Shown: piece by piece, positions 6,793-10,425 of the stretch
How positions within the stretch are numbered: the stretch's first letter is position 1
How the letters are laid out: each line of letters starts with the position of its first letter
Assembly: GCA_964408185.1 (NCBI GenBank)
Contig: CAYOYK010000081.1
Span: 1-10,425 of the forward strand
Source of the DNA: CAYOYK01 sp964408185
Lineage (GTDB): Bacteria > Bacillota > Clostridia > Christensenellales > Aristaeellaceae
Direction: 5' to 3'
DNA length: 10,425 bases
The notes under the pieces: generated by a model
Database searches by the model: none
What the model saw: only the letters and a program-made list of their open reading frames with translations
What the model was told of the DNA's origin: nothing
Made by a program: the position numbers and the translations under genes

Positions 6793-7556
6793 CGCGTCGC
6801 CTCCCGTTCCTCCAGCGCCGCCAGCACTTCCGCCACGGACAGCTTGCGGCACGGCCGCGCGCCGACAGGCCGCGCCGATACCCGGATCACGCGCGTTGGC
6901 GAGCCACGCAGCCCGACGCTCTCCGCCGAGACGCTCAGCTCGGCCGGCTTGAGCCGACGTATCGGCGCGTTCTTCGCGCGCTTCAGTCCCGTCAGCGTCG
7001 GCAGACGCAGGCGGTGGCTCCATTCGCATAGCGTAACGACGGCAGGCAGGCGGCATTGCCAGCGCTGCGCCCCGTCCTCTGTCAGCTGGGTGACCGTCGC
7101 TGTCGCTTGGCTCACGGCAACCTCCGTGGCGTTGGTCACGCACGGCGCGTCCATCAGCGATGCGAGCATCGGCCCGACCTGCCCGGTCTCGCCGTCCGCG
7201 GCGCGCCGTCCGCACAGGATCAGATCAAACCCGCCCAGCGCGTCCAGCGCGGCGCGCAGCGTCTTGGCGGTCGCCAGCGTATCCGCGCCCGCAAAGGCGG
7301 GGTCGGTCAGCTGCACGGCCTCATCCGCGCCGCGAGCGAACGCCTCGCGCAGCATGGTTTCCACGCGCGCGGGGCCCATGGAGAGTACCGTCGCCGTGCC
7401 GCCGCACGCGTCCCGCAGAGCCAGCCCCAGCTCCAGCGCGCTCTCGTCGGCAGGGTTGACCACCTGCGCCACAAAATCCCGCTCCAGCGTCAGGTCCGCG
7501 CCCAGCTTGACCTCGGTCGTGTCCGGCACCTGCTTCATGCAAACGAGTATCTTCAT
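6789..7556 (-). CDS. etfB: Electron transfer flavoprotein beta subunit
   Basis: EtfB is the partner of EtfA and binds AMP or, in bifurcating types, a second FAD. The 255-residue protein starts MKILVCMKQVPDTTEVKL, the standard beta-subunit opening. Other hallmarks are NPADESALELGLAL (34-47) and the nucleotide-binding loop CGRRAADGETGQVGPMLA (115-132), followed by LKRAKNAPIRRL (191-202). The DGETGQVGP form is closer to the DGDTAQVGP loop I know from bifurcating ETFs than to the DDDxNQTGQ loop of respiratory ETFs, which suggests an anaerobic role. The start ATG 7556 follows AAGGA (7564-7568), which itself overlaps the kinase stop codon; the gap to the kinase is 10 bases. The TGA stop overlaps the etfA ATG by 4 bases, so the two subunits are translationally coupled. 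Confidence 0.97.
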   Translation of the reverse strand: MKILVCMKQVPDTTEVKLGADLTLERDFVAQVVNPADESALELGLALRDACGGTATVLSMGPARVETMLREAFARGADEAVQLTDPAFAGADTLATAKTLRAALDALGGFDLILCGRRAADGETGQVGPMLASLMDAPCVTNATEVAVSQATATVTQLTEDGAQRWQCRLPAVVTLCEWSHRLRLPTLTGLKRAKNAPIRRLKPAELSVSAESVGLRGSPTRVIRVSARPVGARPCRKLSVAEVLAALEEREATR

Positions 7557-7563
7557 TGCGTCG

Positions 7564-7568
7564 TCCTT
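7564..7568 (-). promoter_or_regulatory. etfB ribosome binding site overlapping the kinase stop codon
   Basis: On the - strand the sequence GTAAGGACG contains both the TAA stop of the kinase (7569-7567) and AAGGA for etfB (7568-7564), 7 bases before the etfB ATG. Ribosomes ending the kinase are therefore placed at the etfB start, which favours coupled expression. Confidence 0.75.
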
Positions 7569-9033
7569 ACAGCTTGTGATAGATCGGCGCGAGCGCCGCC
7601 TCGATTTCCTTGTACAGCGCAAAGCGCTCCGCGTAGAACGCCGCGCCCTCCGGGTCGGGCCGCGTAACGCCGGTCACGCGCACGCAGCGTCTCACGGCCT
7701 CGTCATGGTCGGCAAACGCGCCGACCGCCACGCCCGCAAGCATGGCGCTGCCCAGCGAGCTATCCACGTTCTCCACCGATTGCAGAGGGATGTTGAGCAT
7801 ATCGCACAGAATCTGCCGCCACAGGTCGTTCCTCGCGCCGCCGCCGATCGCGACCGCCTCGCCGGGCGCGATGCCCATGCCGCGCAGGGTTTCGTAGCAG
7901 TCCTTCATGGAGTAGGCCACGCCCTCCAGCACCGCGCGGTTGAAGTGCGCCTTGGTGTGAAAGCCCGCCGCGCCTGTAAAGCTCGCGCGCAGCTTATCGT
8001 CAAGGTACGGGGTGATCTCGCCCTGCAGATACGGATGGAAGAACAGTCCCTCGCAGCCGCGCTCGACGGTCGCCGCCGCCGCGCTCATCTCGCCGAACGC
8101 GCCGCCGAAGGTATCGCGGTACCAGCGGTAGCTGGTGGCGCAGGATTTCGTCGCCGTGCCGGGATACCACAGCCCGCTTACGACATGCCGATAGGTGACG
8201 AGCGCGGGATCGACCACCGCGCGGTCGGTAATGGCGCAAATGCGCCCCGCCGTGGCCAGCTTGACGGTCGCCTGCCCCTTGCGCACCGCGCCGGAGGCAT
8301 ACACCTCCATCACGGTATCGGTCGCGCCGACGATGACCATCGTTTGCGCGGTCAGGCCGGTATCCGCCTGCGCCTGCGCGGTGAGCGGGCTGAGCTTGGC
8401 CGTCGGCTCGGCGATGGGCGGCAGGATGGCCGGATCGATGCCCGCAAGGCCGCACAGCGTTTCCGACCAGACGCCGCGCCCCGCATCCAGCAGCAAAAAG
8501 CCCATCGCCTCGATGGAATCTGTCACATAGTCGCCCGTCAGCCGATAGCGCACGTAGTCCTTCATCGCCATCAGCTTGCGGGTTTTGGCCAGCGTTTCCG
8601 GCTCGTGCTCGCGCAGCCACACGAGCTGCGGCAGCGTCCACAGGCTCGACACGCTGTTGTAGCACTCGCGCATGATCTCCTCGCCCAGCTCGCGCTTGAG
8701 TTTGGCCGCCTGCTCCCCCGCGCGGCTGTCCGTCCAATAGATGGCACGGCGCACGGGGCGATCGTCCGCGCCCAGCAGTACGGCGGTGTGCGTCGCCGCG
8801 TCGAGGCAGAGCGCGCAAATATCGGCAGGATCGACGTTTGCTTCGCGGAGGATCTCGCGGATGTTCGCCACCGCCGCGTCGTAGCTGTCCGCCGCGTCCT
8901 GCTCCGCCCAGCCGTTTTCCGGGTAGTAGGTGGGATACTCGCGGCTCGCGGTCGCATACACGCGCCCGTCCGTTCCCAGCAGCGTCGCCTTGGACGAGCT
9001 GCCGCCAAAGTCCACGCCCAACAGGTATTGCAT
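7567..9033 (-). CDS. FGGY-family carbohydrate kinase (xylulokinase-like), substrate unknown
   Basis: FGGY kinases phosphorylate sugars, polyols or sugar acids with ATP in the cytoplasm. The 488-residue protein has normal length and two actin-like domains. The N-terminal phosphate loop is LLGVDFGGSSSKATLLG (4-20). YWTDSRAGEQ (99-108) and AMKDYVRYRLTGDYVTD (156-172) follow the xylulokinase pattern. The catalytic base is probably Asp239 in VGATDTVME (235-243). The second FGGY signature and adenine-binding part is AIGGGARNDLWRQILCDMLN (395-414), then SLGSAMLAG (426-434). The start ATG 9033 is set by AAGGAGGA (9041-9048), 7 bases upstream; a TTG 36 bases earlier lacks such a site. It lies 25 bases after the LarA-family gene and 10 before etfB. 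Residues do not tell xylulose, gluconate, ribulose or another substrate apart, so I give no gene symbol. Confidence 0.92.
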   Translation of the reverse strand: MQYLLGVDFGGSSSKATLLGTDGRVYATASREYPTYYPENGWAEQDAADSYDAAVANIREILREANVDPADICALCLDAATHTAVLLGADDRPVRRAIYWTDSRAGEQAAKLKRELGEEIMRECYNSVSSLWTLPQLVWLREHEPETLAKTRKLMAMKDYVRYRLTGDYVTDSIEAMGFLLLDAGRGVWSETLCGLAGIDPAILPPIAEPTAKLSPLTAQAQADTGLTAQTMVIVGATDTVMEVYASGAVRKGQATVKLATAGRICAITDRAVVDPALVTYRHVVSGLWYPGTATKSCATSYRWYRDTFGGAFGEMSAAAATVERGCEGLFFHPYLQGEITPYLDDKLRASFTGAAGFHTKAHFNRAVLEGVAYSMKDCYETLRGMGIAPGEAVAIGGGARNDLWRQILCDMLNIPLQSVENVDSSLGSAMLAGVAVGAFADHDEAVRRCVRVTGVTRPDPEGAAFYAERFALYKEIEAALAPIYHKL

Positions 9034-9040
9034 ACCCCGT

Positions 9041-9048
9041 TCCTCCTT
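9041..9048 (-). promoter_or_regulatory. Ribosome binding site AAGGAGGA fixing the kinase start
   Basis: AAGGAGGA on the - strand sits 7 bases before ATG 9033, which begins MQYLLGVDFGG, exactly where FGGY kinases normally start. This rules out the longer frame that begins with TTG at 9069 inside the upstream gene. Confidence 0.88.
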
Positions 9049-9058
9049 CGTTGAACCG

Positions 9059-10330
9059 TCAGCCCGCAATCACGCCCACGCCGTCCGGGATGACCGTCAC
9101 CGTCGCGTTTTCGCCCAAGAGGGTCGTAGCGTCGCGCAGCGCGGCGTTCACATCGGGCGACCAGCGCATGTGCATGCGCTCAACCAGCGCGCGATTCTCC
9201 GCCCCGGTGACAAAAAACACCGTGGCCCTGTTCTGCACGCGCGCGAGGATTTGCGCCTCCCACTGGTCCATGTGCGTGCTTTCGGGCGGCACGTGCACGA
9301 TATCCCGCGCCACCTCCCCGGCGTTGGCACGATCGGCAAACCAGCGGTAGAACGCCTCGCCGCCGTGCCCGTCGCCCAGCGCCGCGCACAGGATGATCGC
9401 GCCGCCCGGCCGCACGCAGGCCTCGGCGGCCGTCATCCCCTTAACGGACTGGTACACATTCTGGTCCAGCGGATAGCCGCCGTTGGAGGTGATCGCGATA
9501 TCGCTCACAACCGCTTGAACGCGCGTCAGCCGCTCGCAGAGCTGGCAGCCCGCGGCATGCGCCTGCTCCAAATCGCCCGCGAACGCCGCAATCACGCGCT
9601 TGTCCGCGTCGATCAGCACATTGAGGATAAAGCGCAAATTGGCGGTCTTGGCCGCGAACAGCATATCGCGGTGGATGGGGTTGCCGTCCAAGCTCCCCTG
9701 CCGCGCCGCGCCGCTTTGGATAAACTGGGCGTTGTGGTTGTATAGCACGGTCTTTTGGGAGGCCACTCCGGGCAAAATGCTCTTTCTCCCGCCGGAAAAG
9801 CCCGCAAAAAAGTGAGGCTCGATAAACCCCTCCGATACCACAAGCTCGGCTTCCTTTACCAGCCTGTTCAGCCACAGCTCGCCGCCGGAGGGCAGTGTGC
9901 CGAAGAACGCCATGTCGCCCTCATTCTCCGCGCGATGCACCACGATCCTCTCATGCTCCACGATGTCGTCGCCCAGCTTGGCGCGCAGCTCCGCCTCGGT
10001 GGTGGGGCGATGCATGCCTGTCGCAATCAGGATCGTGATCTCCGCATCCGGGCTGCCCGCGCGAATCTCCGCAAGGTACGGCGGCAGCGTCACGCGGCTG
10101 GGCACGGGGCGCGTATGATCGCTTGTAATCACCAGCACGCGGCGCTTGCCCCGCGCCAGCTCGCGCAAGCGCGGGGAGGCGATGGGGTTTTGCAGTGCGT
10201 CGCGCACAATCTCGCTCTGGTCAGCGTTCGCCGACGCATCGTGCTGCGGGCGCAGCACGGCTTGCAGCCGCGCGTCGGGCACGGTGAGCGTCTGCTTGGT
10301 TTTGCCGTAGGGAATCTCAATCGTCGCCAT
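9059..10330 (-). CDS. LarA-family nickel-pincer-nucleotide racemase/epimerase (lactate racemase-like)
   Basis: LarA enzymes interconvert C2 stereoisomers of 2-hydroxy acids by hydride transfer to a nickel-pincer nucleotide covalently bound to a lysine. The 423-residue protein is typical in length. The N-terminal domain has VLVITSDHTRPVPSR (65-79) and LIATGMHRPTTEAEL (101-115); the core has EPHFFAGFSGGRKSILPG (171-188) and VLYNHN (195-200). Arg74, His107, His173, Lys183 and His199 each fall one position below Arg75, His108, His174, Lys184 and His200 of Lactiplantibacillus plantarum LarA, so the metal-cofactor site looks intact. Family members act on lactate, malate, phenyllactate, 2-hydroxyglutarate or gluconate, and residues seen here do not settle which. 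It is 15 bases after the FAD-linked oxidase and 25 before the kinase. Its AAGGCGGA site (10338-10345) abuts the oxidase stop codon. The cofactor-making genes larB, larC and larE are not in the window. Confidence 0.93.
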   Translation of the reverse strand: MATIEIPYGKTKQTLTVPDARLQAVLRPQHDASANADQSEIVRDALQNPIASPRLRELARGKRRVLVITSDHTRPVPSRVTLPPYLAEIRAGSPDAEITILIATGMHRPTTEAELRAKLGDDIVEHERIVVHRAENEGDMAFFGTLPSGGELWLNRLVKEAELVVSEGFIEPHFFAGFSGGRKSILPGVASQKTVLYNHNAQFIQSGAARQGSLDGNPIHRDMLFAAKTANLRFILNVLIDADKRVIAAFAGDLEQAHAAGCQLCERLTRVQAVVSDIAITSNGGYPLDQNVYQSVKGMTAAEACVRPGGAIILCAALGDGHGGEAFYRWFADRANAGEVARDIVHVPPESTHMDQWEAQILARVQNRATVFFVTGAENRALVERMHMRWSPDVNAALRDATTLLGENATVTVIPDGVGVIAG

Positions 10331-10345
10331 GTTTCGTTCCGCCTT

Positions 10346-10425
10346 TCAGACCACCTTGCCGGGATTGAGGACGCCGCGGGGGTCAAACGCGGCCTTCACG
10401 CCGCGCATCAGCCGGAGCTGCGTCT
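10346..10425 (-). CDS. FAD-linked oxidase (GlcD / D-2-hydroxyacid dehydrogenase type), C-terminal end
   Basis: Only the last 25 codons are in the window, ending in TGA at 10348-10346. They read RLMRGVKAAFDPRGVLNPGKVV, the characteristic C-terminal motif of the FAD-binding PCMH/GlcD family (LMRxIKxxFDPxGILNPGK), which includes glycolate oxidase subunit D and D-lactate dehydrogenases. These enzymes oxidise 2-hydroxy acids to 2-keto acids and often donate electrons to an electron transfer flavoprotein. Being 15 bases upstream of the LarA-family gene and in the same operon as etfB and etfA, it is the natural dehydrogenase partner of the ETF. Most of the gene, including the FAD domain, is outside the window, so the exact subfamily cannot be named. 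Confidence 0.85.
   Translation of the reverse strand, partial: TQLRLMRGVKAAFDPRGVLNPGKVV

Noticed and set aside
6793..7215. Upstream extension of the etfA frame into etfB
   Set aside because: The extra residues do not resemble EtfA, and the ATG at 6792 has its own ribosome binding site and the typical ATGA overlap with etfB.
5875..9054. A stop-free + strand frame of over 1000 codons opposite etfA, etfB and the kinase
   Set aside because: It is rich in Arg, His and Ala, has no recognisable domain, and exactly mirrors three well-identified - strand genes. GC-rich codon use makes such antisense frames common.

Overview
The window is a GC-rich stretch (roughly 65% by eye) of a bacterial chromosome. 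The adjacent secA-prfB pair, a TIGR01906/DUF1461-type membrane protein and the many AAGGAGG-type ribosome binding sites point to a Bacillota lineage, most likely a GC-rich anaerobic member of the Clostridia. That placement is inference; no rRNA or other decisive taxonomic marker is present.

Left half, + strand (1-4845): four housekeeping-type genes read rightward. They are the C-terminal part of secA (cut by the window start), prfB (release factor 2, with no programmed frameshift site), a four-helix membrane protein with a basic Ser/Thr/Lys/Arg tail, and tsaD (tRNA threonylcarbamoyladenosine synthesis). The membrane-protein and tsaD genes are separated by one base. A strong intrinsic terminator at 4931-4962 closes this run.

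Convergent junction (4846-5029): 184 bases without a gene. It holds a hairpin of about 26 bp with a four-base loop and no T-tract, then the + strand terminator, then a weaker candidate terminator for the opposing operon.

Right half, - strand (10425 down to 5030): one tightly packed leftward operon. In transcription order it encodes the C-terminal end of a GlcD/lactate-dehydrogenase-type FAD-linked oxidase (cut by the window end), a LarA-family nickel-pincer racemase/epimerase with all five expected active-site residues, an FGGY carbohydrate kinase, EtfB, EtfA and the IolB-type isomerase. Gaps are 10-25 bases, and etfB/etfA overlap by 4 bases. The promoter lies outside the window.

The most interesting content is this operon. 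A LarA-type enzyme, a FAD-linked 2-hydroxyacid oxidase and EtfAB recall the electron-confurcating lactate system of acetogens (LctBCDEF of Acetobacterium woodii). Here they sit with a sugar kinase and a 5-deoxyglucuronate-isomerase-type enzyme, and no lactate permease is visible. My working inference is an anaerobic route for a sugar-derived 2-hydroxy acid: stereoinversion at C2, flavin-linked oxidation with electrons passed to EtfAB, then isomerisation and phosphorylation. The true substrate cannot be read from the sequence.
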